64,000 nucleotides of DNA from positions 381,101,331 through 381,165,330 of the forward strand of contig CM042688.1 in NCBI GenBank assembly GCA_023614405.1, given 5' to 3'. This document shows positions 10,882-23,559 of this stretch, in pieces. The DNA is from Avena insularis (lineage: Eukaryota > Streptophyta > Magnoliopsida > Poales > Poaceae). The notes under the pieces were generated by a model. The model saw only the letters and a program-made list of their open reading frames with translations, did no database searches and was not told the origin of the DNA. Positions within the stretch are counted from its first letter, which is position 1, and every line of letters starts with the position of its first letter. A program made the translations under genes and the position numbers.

Positions 10882-12723
10882 ACATGGACCCACTAGTGTC
10901 ATTCCATGTGTGTTCTTTTCATAAACCACATGGATCCACTAGATGTCTTTGCATGTGTGTTCTTTTCATAAACCACATGGTTTCACTAGATGTCATGCAT
11001 GTGTGTTCTTTTCCTAAACCACATGGATCTACTAGAGTCATTCCATGTGTGTTCTTTTCATAAACCACATGGATCCACTAGATGTCATTGCATGTGTGTT
11101 CTTTTCATAAACCACATGGATCCACTAGATTTCATTGCATGTGTGTTCTTTTCATAAACAACATGGATCCAATAGATTTCATTGCATGTGTGTTCTTTCA
11201 TAAACCACATGGATCCACTAGATGTCATTGCATGTTTGTTCTTTTTTTAAACCACATGGATCCACTAGATTCATTCAACATGTGTTCTTTTCATAAACCA
11301 CATGGATCCACTAGATGTTGTTGCATGTGTGTTCTTCTCACAAACCACCTGGATCCACTAGATGTCATTGGATGTGTGTTATTTTTCTAAACAACATGGA
11401 TCCACTAGAGTGATTGCATGTGTGTTCTTTTACTAAACCACATGGATCCACTAGATGTCATTGCATGTGTGTTCTTTTTCTAAACCACATGGATCCACTA
11501 GAGTCATTGCATGTGTGTTCTTCTCATAAACCACATGGATCCACTGTATGCCATTGCATGTGTGTTCTCTTCCTAAACCACATGGATCCACTAGATATTA
11601 TTGCATGTGTGTTCTTTTCCTAAACCACGTGGATACACTAGATGTCATTGCATCTGGTGATCTTTTCATAAACCACATGGATCCACTAATGTCATTGCAT
11701 GTGTGTTCTTTTCATAAACCAAATGGATCCACTAGATGTCATTGCATGTGTCTTTTCATAAACCACATGGATCCACTAGATTTTATTGCGTGTGTGTTGT
11801 TTTCCTAAACGACATGGATCCACTAGGTTTATTCCATGTGAGTTCATTTTATAAACCACATGAATTCACTAGATGTCATTGCCTGTGTGTTCTTTTCCTA
11901 AACCACATGGATCTACTAGATGTCATTGCATACGTGTTCTTTTCCTAAGCCACATGGATGTACTTGAGTCATTCCATGTGCGTTCTTAGCATAAACCACA
12001 AGGATCCAGTAGATGTCATTGCATGTGTGTTCTTTTCATAAACCACATGGATTTACTAGATTTCATTGCATGTGTGTTCTTTTACTAAACCACATGGATC
12101 CACTAGAGTCATTGCATGTGTGTTATTTTCATAAACCACATGGATCCACCAGATGTCATTGTATGTGTATTCTTTTCCTAAACCACATGGACTCACCAGA
12201 TGTCATTGCATGTGTGTTCTTTTCATAAACCACATGAGTTCACTAGATGTCATTGTAGGTCTATTCTTTTCATAAACCTCATGGATCTAATAGATGTTAT
12301 TGCATGTGTGTTTTTCCTAAACCACATGGATCCACTAGAGTCATTCCATGTTTGTTCTTATCATTAACCACATTGATCCAATGGATGTCATTGCATGCGT
12401 GTTCTTTTCATAAACCACATGGATCCACTAGATGTCATTGCATGTGTACTATTTTCATAAACCACATGGATCAACTAGAAGTCATTGCATGTGTGTCCTT
12501 TTCATAAACCACATTGATCCACTAGATGTCATTGCATGTGTGTTCTTTTCCTAAACCACATGGATCCACTAGAGTTATTCTATCTGTGTTGTTTTCATAA
12601 ACCAGATGGATCCACTACATGTCATTGTATGTGTGTACTTTTCATAAACCACATGGATCCACTAGATGTCATTGCATGTGTCTTCTTTTTATAAACCAAA
12701 TGGATGCACTAGATGTCATTGCA
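10882..12723. repeat. 47-bp minisatellite array, block 2
   Basis: This continues block 1 in the same orientation and phase after the solo LTR. It contains a stretch at about 11760-12070 that duplicates 7600-7900 (shared unusual variants AGGTTTATTCCATGTGAGTT and GGATCCAGTAGATGTCATTG). It also contains variant units CATGTTTGTTC and TTCATTCAACATG near 11230-11285 that recur in blocks 3 and 4. Confidence 0.95.
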
Positions 12724-15700
12724 TATCACATCCCAAGATTTTAGAAATTTGGACTGGATTTTTTTGTTTTTCTTTTTACATGTCATTCATAAGAATTGCA
12801 TTGCATACATGCAAAAAATTGCAAAGGTTTCAAAATTTGAACATTAAACAAAACCCTAAATACAAATATGCTACTTTATTCCTATAAGGAATTAAATAGG
12901 ATTTAATAAATCCATTGTTTTTAGAACAGCAACCATTGCTAAATATTATTTTAATATGATCTATTGAATATTACAAAAATTGAGAAACAAAAATGAACTC
13001 ATTTGGAGTTTATTTGCAAAAGCTATAAAAGAAATAAGAAAAACAGAAAAGAAAAGGAGAGGAAAAAATATAAACTAACCTACCCGGCCCCCAGCCCGCG
13101 GCCAGCCCACCGAGCCGCCTCTACCGGCCGCTCACCCTGCCTCTGTGCGCAGTGTGCAGCCACCGCTGCTGCTTGGGCTGGCCCATCGCAACCCCACCAG
13201 CTTCCCACGCTCATGACCCCGCCGCTCTCTCTCCCACTGCTAGGTGCGCCCCGCCCTGTCGTCTCCTTCCCGGCGCACCAGGAGACCCCGACGAACACGA
13301 TCGGTTCTGATCGAATCCCCCAGATCCACATGATTTGTTCGGAATTCCCCCTAGAACATGCAATAAATACTCCCGCATCTCTTCCTTCCTCCCTTTTTGT
13401 TTTTCTCGAACCCTAGCTACCATTCTGATCGAATCCATCTCGCCAAATTCGGCGGCCAGTGCTCGATTACCGACCTCTGAGCTCAAGTTTCTAGTTGATT
13501 TTGTTAACCTCTGCCCCTCTTTTACAATCCTTACTCCTCCCCATGAAGCTCCACATAACCATGTGCTTTTACCCCGTCTGCAGAGCACAAGAGAAGGTGC
13601 ACGAGTACGCCGGAGTCCGCGCACCGTCCGTCCTCTCTGGCCACGCCTCACCGTCTGCATAGGAAGCTATAAGCAATGCCGAGCACGCCATATTGACCAT
13701 TGCAACGTGAAGCGAGTCGTCGACCGCTTCTCTATTGCCGGAGTCCATAGGAACCGCCGCCACCATCGCCTCCCGGGTCGTGTCGCCGCCCACCATTGTC
13801 GTTGCCGCCGCCAGCTCGCCAGTGTTGCCGTGCACCGTCGATCTGACGCGGATGATCCAGATCGCTTCCTGCCGAGCCGAGCTCAGCCGAACCCGAGCCG
13901 ACTAGAGCCAAGCCACCATTTGAGCCACGCGACCTCATTCATTCTATCAAGATCCTGTGGCCAAGAACACGTCACTTAAACGAAGGGGTAAAAACGCGCC
14001 ACGTCACTGCCACGTCTCTATTTATTCTAGAAATTGAATAAATAGATAGAAAAACCATTAATCTTGTATAATTCATATAAAATTATCCGTATGTCCAAAT
14101 TTTACAAATAAATTATCCACGGATTCATAAAAGTACGTACAATATTATTGTGTTGTTAGATCAGACTTTTACTGTATATATGTACTGTAATGATTTAAAT
14201 TGCTTAACGGATTATTTGGAGTAAATCATAGTAAATAATTTATATACCCTAAAAATACAAATAAGATATCTATGGAATCCCTATGACATGTACGACAATA
14301 ATCTGGCCTTATATCTAATTATGGACGAATAAAATATTTTAAATGTTTTCTAGTTACTATATAAATTATAGAAAAATATCCAGAACACCAAATTGAGTGA
14401 ATCCAATTTTCATGTGTTTTTTCAGTAATACCCATCTATATAAAAATATAAGAAAAAACATTTGTCACGGTTTTAACAGATGATGTTGCAGAAATCTATA
14501 AACCCAATCACAATAGTAATTAAATAATAAAACAATATATGTAAATGATTTTTTAGGTTATTCCAATTGCTACAGTCTTTAAATTGAACTACATATCCAT
14601 TAGTATTTAATATACAATTTAATACGACATAGACATCAAAAGTTGAATTAAAGTGAGTTAAACCCTATGAAATCAATATATCTTTATTAATAATTTGTCT
14701 TATGCATTAAATACTTTTCCATATGCATCATGAGACATATTAATGTTCAGAGAACTAAATAAAAACATTGTGACCTATTAAATCATCATGCATGCATTTA
14801 TTCATCATTCTTTTATTATATTGTGCATAATTGCAATATTTTGAATGGTGTGTTTATTGTGTTTTTCTTCAAATGGTAGATTGCGAGGAGTGCAACTATT
14901 GTGATTGTGACGAGTGAAATATTTAATATTGTGAGGATTATCTGAATGACTACATCTACAACAAAGGCAAGTAGAGCTATCATAAATGTCCTACTATTTT
15001 TCCTATGCATGTATGTTTTCAATAGTTATGCATGTGTAGGTGTTTTACTACTATGCTACGCTATGACACCCAGGCATGATTGCCATATTTCCATGACTTG
15101 AGTTCCTTTAAGCCATCGTATTGTAGTTTCTTAGCCATTCTTATTAGATGCGCAATGGGAATTCATGATTGATTCTATTATGGAAAGATGTGTTTTGCTA
15201 TAATGAAAATAACTAGAAAGTAATGAACCTCCTGGGTGTGATGGGATTGATGTTTTTGGTGGTTTCAATGCGGAAAGGCACCCAAGACACTGAGATTGGA
15301 CAGGTTTCTTGTATAGTAGCTTCCAGTACAACCGCATGTCATTATATGTCTTGATTAAGTATGTTGTCAAAACCTGAACCGACGTGACCAGCAGATGTAG
15401 GGGATGTAGGTTGGTATGGGTCCATGCTGAGGGCTCAGGGTTCTACTTCTGAAAAGTTTCGTCTTGGTTTTGTCCCTACCATGGCACAAAATGAGTGTAG
15501 TGGTACGAGCGGGTTGACTAGGTGATGCGGGTAAAGTGTACGAACCTCTCGAGAGTGTTATAATCTAAGTACTTAGCTGTTTCCCCGGTTATGGACAATA
15601 TTGAGCAACTAGGCCTGGAACTGTTTGGAAGATCTCACTTATCCCAATTTCTCAATTATTAAAAATTTGATGGGTGAACAAGGGTTTAGGAGCATACGAA

Positions 15701-16203
15701 GCTAAACTGTCTTGTATCTACATGGGTTTATGCTGGTATGTCCTTAGAAGAATTGTTTTAAAGAAAGAAACATATTTCAAAACTAGGGAAAAGTTATATT
15801 GCTTTATGCAAATGAGCCTGAGCTCCACCTAGGTAAATATGCATGTAATGGATAGGTTCCATTATACATCCACATACTAGTCCTACTTGCCAATACATTC
15901 AAAGTATTGACCGATCATGGCTGCAACCTTTCATGTTGCAGGTTGTTCTATTTCGAGTGATCGTTCATAGGTCACGAGACTCCACTCAACAATTGTTCGC
16001 CTGTGGAACATTGAAGGATGGAGATCTATTTTGTATTTTTTCCGCTGTGTAGTTGAATAAATAATATAAATTCTAGATCATATCCGTTGTATTTATGATG
16101 CACAGTTATATTTGGTATCATTTTGTACTGTGTGTGCTAGTGAACCGATCCAGGGATTCGCACTATATATAGGAACTCATCCTTATTGGGAGGGGGTGTT
16201 ACA
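12724..16203 (+). mobile_element. Large solo LTR (3480 bp) with target duplication TTGCA
   Basis: The insertion starts TATCACATCCCAAG (TG probably mutated to TA) and ends GGGGGTGTTACA. It is flanked by TTGCA at 12719-12723 and 16204-16208, and its removal joins satellite units in phase. The ends resemble the TGTNACATCCC...TTACA ends of the LARD-like LTRs elsewhere in the window, here in plus orientation. Content: AT-rich flanks and a GC-rich core at about 13080-13980 with frames up to 214 codons. Those show no recognisable domain and look like LTR sequence rather than a gene. No primer site or second LTR is visible. Confidence 0.7.
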
Positions 16204-18509
16204 TTGCATGTGTGTTATTTTCCTAAACCACATGGATACACTAGTCATTTCATATGTGTTCTTTTCCTAACCCACATGGATCCACTAGATGTCATTGCAT
16301 GTGTGTTCTTTTCCTAACCCACATGGATCTACCAGATGTAATTGCATGTGTGCTATTTTCCTAAACCACATGGATCCACTAGATGTCATTGCATGTGTGT
16401 TATTTTCATAAACCACTGTTATTTTCATAAACCACATGGATCCACTAGATGTCATTGCATGTGTGTTCTTTTCCTAAACCACATGGTGATCCACTAGATT
16501 TCATTGCATGTGTGTTCTTTTCCTAAACCACATGGATCCACTAGAGTCATTCCATGTGTGTACTTTTCATAAACCACATGGATCCACTATATGTTATTGC
16601 ATGTCTGTTCTTTTCATAAACCACATGGTTCCACTAGATGTCATGCATGTGTGTTATTTTCCTAAACCACAGGGATCCACTAGAGTCATTCCATGTGTTT
16701 TCTTTTCGGAAACCACATGGATCCACTAGATGTCATTTCATGTGTGTTATTTTCATAAACCACATGGATCCACTAGATGTCATTGCATGTGTGTTCTTTT
16801 CATAAACCACATGGATCCACTAGATGACATTGCATGTGTGTTCTTTCATAAACCACATGGATCCACTAGATGTCATTGCATGTTTGTTCTTTTCCTAAAC
16901 CACATGGATCCACTAGATTCATTCAACATGTGTTCTTTTTATAAACCACATGGATCCACTAGATGTCATTGCATGTGTGTTCTTGTCACAAACCACATGG
17001 ATCCACTACATGTCATTACATGTGTCTTATTTTCCTAAACCACATGGATCCACTACAGTCATTGCATGTGTGTTCTTTTACTAGACCACATAGATCTACT
17101 AGATGTCATTGCAAGTGTGTTCTTTTTCTAGACCACATGGATCCACTAGAGTGATTGCATGTGTGGTCTTTTCATAAACCACATGGATCCACTAGATGTC
17201 ATTGCATATGTGTTCTTTTCCTAAACCACATGGATCCACTAGATGTCATTAAATGTGTGTTCTTTTCATAAACCACATGGATCCACCAGATGTCATTGCA
17301 TGTGTGTTCTTTTCCTAAATCCACTAGAGTCATTCCATGTGTGTTCTTTTCATAAACCACATGGATCCACTAGATGTCATTGCATTTGTGTTCTTTTCAT
17401 AAAACACATGGATCCACTAGATGTCATTACATGTGTGTTCTTTTCCTAAACCACATGGATGCACTAGATGTCATTGCATGTGTTTTATTTTCATAAACCA
17501 CATGGTTCCACTAGATGTCATGCATGTGTGTTCTTTTCCTAAACCACATGGATCCACTACAGTCATTCCATATGTCTTCTTTTCATAAACCACATGGATC
17601 CACTAGATGTCATTTCATGTGTGTTCTTTTCATAAACCACATGGATCCACTAGATGTCATTGCATGTGTGTTCTTTTCATTAACCACATGGATCCACTAG
17701 ATTTCATTGCATGTGTGTTCTTTCATAATCCACATGGATCCACTAGATGTCATTGCATGTTTGTTCTTTTTCTAAACCACATGGATCCACTAGAATCATT
17801 CAACATGTGTTCTTTTCACAAACCACATGGATCCACTAGATGTCATTGCATGTGTGTTATTTTTCTAGACCACATGGATCCACTAGAGTCATCGCATGTA
17901 TGTTCTTTTACTAAACAACACGGATCCACTAGATGTCATTGCATGTGTGTTCTTTTTCTAAACCACATGGATCCACTAGAGTTATTGCCTCTGTGTTCTT
18001 TTCATAAACCACATGGATCTACTAGATATCATTGCATATGTGTTCTTTTCCTAAACCACATGGATGCACTAGATGTCATTGCATGTGTGTTCTTTTCGTA
18101 AACCACATGAATCAACCAGATGCCATTACATGTATGTTCTTTTCCTATACCACATGGATCCACTAGAGTGTTTCCATGTGTGTTCTTTTCATAAACCACA
18201 TGGATCCACTAGATGTCATTGCATGTGTGTTCTTTTCATAAACCACATGGATCCACTAGATGTCATTGCATGTGGGTTCTTTTCATAAACCACATGGTTC
18301 CACTAGATATCATTGAATGTGTGTCATTTTCCTAAACCACATGGATCCACTAGAAGCAGTCCATGTGTGTTCTTTTCATAAACCACATGGATCCACTAGA
18401 GTCATTTCATGTATGTTCTTTTCCTAAACCACATGGATCCACTAGATGTCATTGCATGTGTGTTCTTTTCATAAACCACATGGATCCACTAGAGTCATTA
18501 GATGTGTGT
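16204..18509. repeat. 47-bp minisatellite array, block 3
   Basis: Same unit and orientation as blocks 1-2. A series of rare variants (TGTTCTTTCATAA lacking two bases, then CATGTTTGTTC, then ATTCAACATGTGTTC) appears near 16842-16935 and again near 17719-17810, giving a higher-order period of about 0.88 kb. The longest accidental frame is 17607-18101, 164 codons. Confidence 0.95.
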
Positions 18510-19806
18510 GTGTATCAGTGTGCATCATTGTGGTTTTGTAAAAGAATACATGCAATGAGGCCACTCCAGCATGTGGTGTCCAACCATGTCCAGGAACCCT
18601 AGCTACATGACGGGATTCAACTGCAGCATGCATTGTATCACTAGTTTGAAAGATGCTACATCACCACACCCACTTGGATGTGTGTGTATTAGTGTGCATC
18701 ATTGTGGTTTTGGAAAATAACACATGTAATGATGTCACTCTAGCATGTGTCGTCGAACCATGTCTAGGAACCCTAGCAGCATGCCGAGATTCAATTGCAG
18801 CATGCATTCTACCACTAGTTTGAAAGATGCTGCATCACCACACCCACATGGATGTGTGTGTGTATTAGTGTGCATCATTGTGGTTTTGGAAAAGAACACA
18901 TGCAATCATGCCACTCTTGCATGTAGTATCCAACCATGTCCAGGAACCTTAGCAGCATGCTTGGATTCAACTACAACATGCATTCTATCACCAGTTTAAA
19001 AGGTGGTGCATCTTCAGACCCACTTGGATGTGTGTGTGTTAGTGTGCATCATTGTGGTTTTGGAAAAGAACACATGCAATGATTCCACTCCAGCATGTAT
19101 TGTCCAACCATTTCCAAGAAGCCTAGCAACATGATGGGATCCAACTACAGCATGCATTGTATCACCAGTTTGAAAGATGCTGCATCACCACACCCACTTG
19201 GATGTGTGTGTGTATTAGTGTGCATCATTGTAGTTTTAGGAAAAGAGCACATGCAATGATGGCACTCCAGCATGTATTGTCCAACCATGTCCAGGAACCC
19301 TAGCAGCATGCTGGGATTCAACTACAACATGCATTGTACCACCAGTTTGAAAGATGCTGCATCACCACACCCACTTGGATGGGTGTGTGTGTGTATCACT
19401 GTGCATCATTGTGGTTTTGGAAAAGAACACATGCAATGATTACATCAAGCATGTGGTGTCCAACCATGTCCAGGAACCCTAGTAGTATGATGGGATTAAA
19501 CTACAACATGCATGCTAACACAAGTTTAAAAGATGATCCATCACCACACCCACTTGGATTTGTGTTTAAGTGTGCATCATTGTGGTTTAAGGAAAAATAC
19601 AAACAATGATGCCACTCTAGCATGTTGTGTCCAACCATGTCCAGGAACCCTAGCAACATGCTAGGCTTCAACTACAACATGCATTCTACCACCAGTTTGA
19701 AAGATGCTGCATCACCACACCCACTTGGATGTAAGTGTGTGTTAGTGTGCATCATTCTGGTTTTGGAAAATAACACATACAATGATGTAACTCAATCATG
19801 TGGTGT
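18510..19806. repeat. 175-bp satellite array, block A
   Basis: Tandem units of 174-176 bp: the landmark TGCATCATTG occurs at 18521, 18695, 18871, 19045 and 19221. Unit pieces include ACACATGCAATGATGCCACT, CCAGCATGTGGTGTCCAACC, ATGTCCAGGAACCCTAGCAG, CATGCTGGGATTCAACTACA and GATGCTGCATCACCACACCC. A variable (GT)n tract causes the 2-4 bp length differences. The unit is near nucleosome-repeat length. Confidence 0.95.
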
Positions 19807-20590
19807 TCTTTTTATAAACCACATGGATCCACTAGATGACATTACATGTGAGTTCTTTTCCTAAACCACATGGATCCACTAGAGTCATTCCATATGTCTT
19901 CTTTTCATAAACCACATGGATCCACTAGATGTCATTGCATGTGTGTTCTTTTCATAAACCACATGGATTCACTAGATGTCATTGCATGTGTGTTCTTTTC
20001 ATAAACCACATGGATCCACTAGATTTCATTGCATGTGTGTTCTTTCATAAACCACATGGATCCACTAGATGTCATTGCATGTTTGTTGTTTTTCTAAACC
20101 ACATGGATCCCCTAGAATCATTGCATGTATGTTCTTTTACTAAATTACACGGATCCACTAGATGTCATTGCATGTGTGTTCTTTTTCTAAACCACATGGA
20201 TCCACTAGAGTTATTGCCTGTGTGTTCTTTTCATAAACCACATGGATCTACTACATGTCATTGCATATGTGTTGTTTTCCTAAACCACATGGATGCACTA
20301 GATGTCATTGCATGTGTGTTCTTTTCTTAAACCACATGAATCAACCAGATGCCATTACACGTGTGTTCTTTTCCTAAACCACATGGATCCACTAGAGTCA
20401 TTCCATGTGTGTTCTTTTCATAAACCACATGGATCCACTAGATGTCATTGCATGTGTTTTTTTTTCATAAACCACATGGATCCACTAGATGTCATTGCAT
20501 GTGTGTTCTTTTCACAAACCACATGGTTCCACTAGATGTCATTGCATATGTGTTCTTTTCATAAACCACATGGATCCACTAGAGTCATTA
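19807..20590. repeat. 47-bp minisatellite array, block 4
   Basis: This begins where AGCATGTGGTGT-type satellite sequence switches to TCTTTTTATAAACC. It reproduces the variant order of 17560-18500 (ATTCCATATGTCTTC, then TTCTTTCATAAACC, then CATGTTTGTTG), so it is a duplicate of the end of block 3. Confidence 0.93.
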
Positions 20591-23426
20591 GATGTGTGTG
20601 TGTACTAGTGTGCATCATTGTGGTTTTCTAAAAGAATACATGCAATGAGGCCACTCCAGCATGTGGTGTCCAACCATGTCCAGGAACCCTAGCTGCATGA
20701 CGGGATTCAACTGCAGCATGCATTGGATCACTAGTTTGAAAGATGCTACATCAGCACACCCGCTTGCATGTGTGTGTATTAGTGTGCATCATTGTGTTTT
20801 TGGAAAATAACCCATATAATTATGCCAGTCCAACATGTGGTGTCCAACCATGTCCACGAACCCTAGCAGCATGCATTCTACCACTAGTTTGAAAGATGCT
20901 GCATCACCACACCCACTAGGATGTGTGTGTCTATTTGTGTGCATCATTGTGGTTTTGGAAAAGAACACATGCAATGATGCCACTCCAGCATGTGGTATCC
21001 AACCATGTCCAGGAACCTTAGCAGCATGCTTGGATTCAACTACAACATGCATTCTATCACTAGTTTAAAAGGTGGTGCATCATCACACCCACTTGGAAAA
21101 GAACACATGCAATGATGCCACTCCAAGATGTGGTGTCCAATCATGTCCAGAAACACTACCAGCATGGTAGGATTTAACTTCGGCATGCAATGTATCACCA
21201 ATTTGAAAGATGCTGCATCACCACACCCACTTGAATGTGCGTGTGTGTATGAGTGTGCATGATTGTGGTTTCGGAAAAGAACACATGTAATGATGCCACA
21301 CCAGCATTTGGTGTCATAGCATGTCTAGGAACCATAGCAGCATGTTGGGATTCAACTGCAGCATGCATTGTATGAGCAGTTTGAAAGATGCTGCATCACC
21401 ACACCCACTTGGATGTGTGTGTGTATCAGTGTGCATCATTGTGGTTTTGGAAAAGAACACATGCAATGATGCCACTCCAGCATTTGGTGTCCAACCATGT
21501 CCAGGAACCCTAGTAGCATGCTAGGATTCAACTGTAGCATGCACTGTATCACCAGTTTGAAACATGACACATCACCACACCCGCTTGGATCTGTGTGTGT
21601 GTGAGTGTGCATCATTGTGGTTTTGGAAAAGAACACATGCAATGATGCCACTCTAGCATCTGGTGTCCAACCATGTCCAGGAACCTTAGCAGTATGCTGG
21701 GATCCAACTACAACATGCATTGTATCACCATGTTGAAAGATGATGCATCACCACACCCAATTGGATGTGTGTGTGTGTATTAGTATGCATCATTGTGGTT
21801 TTAGGAAAAGATCACATGCAATGATGGCACTCTAGCATGTGGTGTCCAACCATGTCTAGGAACCCTAGCAGCATGCTGGGATTCAACTGCAACATGCGTT
21901 GTACCACTAGTTTGAAAGATGCTGCATCACCACACCCACTTGTATGTGTGTGTGTATCACTTTGCTTCATTGTAGTTTTGGAAAAGAACACATGCAATGA
22001 TTCCACTCCATCATGTGGTGTCCAACCATGTATAGGAACCCTAGAATCATGCTAGGATTCAACTACAACATGCATTCTATCACCAGTTTGAAAGATGATG
22101 CATCACCACACCCGCTTGGTTGGGTGTGTGTGTTAGTATGGATCATTATGGTTTTAGCAAAAGAACACACACATTGATTCCCCTATAGCATGTGGTGTCC
22201 AACTATGTCTTGGAACCATATCTGCATGCTGGGATTCAACTACAACATGCATTCTATCACCAATTTAAAAGATGCTGCATCACCACACCCACATGGATGT
22301 GTGTGTGTGAGTGTGCATCATTGTGGTTTTGGAAAAGAACAAATGCAATGATGCCACTCCATCATGTGGTGTCCAACCATGTCCAGGAACTCTAGCAGCA
22401 TGCTGGGATTCAACTACAACATGCATTGTATCACTAGTTTGAAAGATGCTGCATCACCACACCCACTTGGATGTGTGTGTGTATTAGTGTGCATCATTGT
22501 GGTTTTAGGAAAATACCACATGCAATGATGGCACTCCAGCATGTGGTGTCCAACCATGCCCAGGAACCCTAGCAGCATGCTGGGAATCAACTTCCGCATG
22601 CATTGTATCACCAATTTGAAAGATGCTGCATCACCACACCCACTTGAATGTGCGTGTGTGTATGAGTGTGCATGATTATAGTTTTGGAAAAGAACACATG
22701 CAATGATGCCACTCCATCATGTGGTGTTGAACCATGTCCAGGAACCCTAGCAGCATGCTCGGATTCAACTGCAGCATGCATTGTATCACCAGTTTGAAAG
22801 ATGCTGCATCACCACACCCACTTGGATGTGTGTGTATCACTATGCATCATTGTGGTTTTTGAAAGAACACATGCAATGATGCCACTCCAGCATGTCGTGT
22901 CCAACCATGTATAGAAACCCTAGCAGCATGCTCGGATTCAACTGCAGCATGCATTCTACACTCAGTTTGAAAAATGTTGCATCACCACACCCACTTGGAA
23001 GTGTGTGTGTGTGTTAGTGTGCATCATTGTGGTTTTGGAAAAGAACACATGCAATGATGCCACTCCAGCATTTGGTGTCCAATCATGTCTAGGAACCCTA
23101 GGAGCATGCTAGGATTCAACCGCAACATGCATTATACCACAAGTTTGAAAGATGATGCCTCACTAGACCCACTTGGATGTGTGTTTGTGTTAGTGTGCAT
23201 CATTGTGGTCTTGAAAAATAACACATGCAATGGTGCCACTACAGCATGTGGTGTCCAACCATGTCCAGGAACCCTAGCAGCATGCTCGGATTCAATTTTA
23301 GCATGCATTGTATCACCAGTTTGAAAGATGCTGCATCACCAAACCCACTTGGATGTGTGTATGAGTGTGCATCATTGTGGTTTTGGAAAAGAACACATGC
23401 AATGATGCCACTCCAGCATGTGGTGT
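20591..23426. repeat. 175-bp satellite array, block B
   Basis: About sixteen units of the 175-bp satellite. The first unit shares private variants with the first unit of block A (AAAAGAATACATGCAATGAG and CATGACGGGATTCAACTGCA), marking a segmental duplication. One unit is shortened near 21098-21110. Both strands give short accidental frames, such as MSRNPSSMLGFN on plus. Confidence 0.95.
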
Positions 23427-23559
23427 TCTTTTCGTAAACCACATGGATCCACTAGATGTCATTGCATGTGTGCTGTTTTCCTAAACCACATGGATCCACT
23501 ATATGTCATTGCATGTGTGTTCTTTTCAAAGACCACATGGATCCACTAGAGTCATTGCA
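23427..23559. repeat. 47-bp minisatellite, short block 5 (about three units)
   Basis: Three units embedded between 175-bp blocks. The left switch is at GCATGTGGTGT/TCTTTTCG and the right switch is within GCATGTGTGTGTATCAGTG, the same junction types as the longer blocks. Confidence 0.92.

Noticed and set aside
7575..12507. Many plus-strand frames of 60-110 codons with HKPHGSTRCHCM-type repeats
   Set aside because: They are translations of the 47-bp repeat. The unit is not a multiple of three, so each frame cycles through three readings and hits the TAA in CATAAACC or CCTAAACC. Variation in unit length alone changes the frame length.
13335..13979. 214-codon frame in the GC-rich core of the 3.5-kb LTR
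   Set aside because: No domain is recognisable, overlapping open frames exist on the other strand, and it sits in an LTR bounded by a target duplication.
16161..16172. CTATATATAGG as an LTR promoter
   Set aside because: It lies only about 30 bp from the LTR end, too close for a normal U3-R-U5 layout in plus orientation, so I left it uncalled.
17607..18101. 164-codon frame that could be a repeat protein
   Set aside because: It stays open only because several 46-bp units shift the phase past the stop. No start context, codon bias or non-repeat sequence supports a gene.
21770..21790. GT microsatellite as an independent locus
   Set aside because: It is the variable tract built into every 175-bp unit, not a separate feature.
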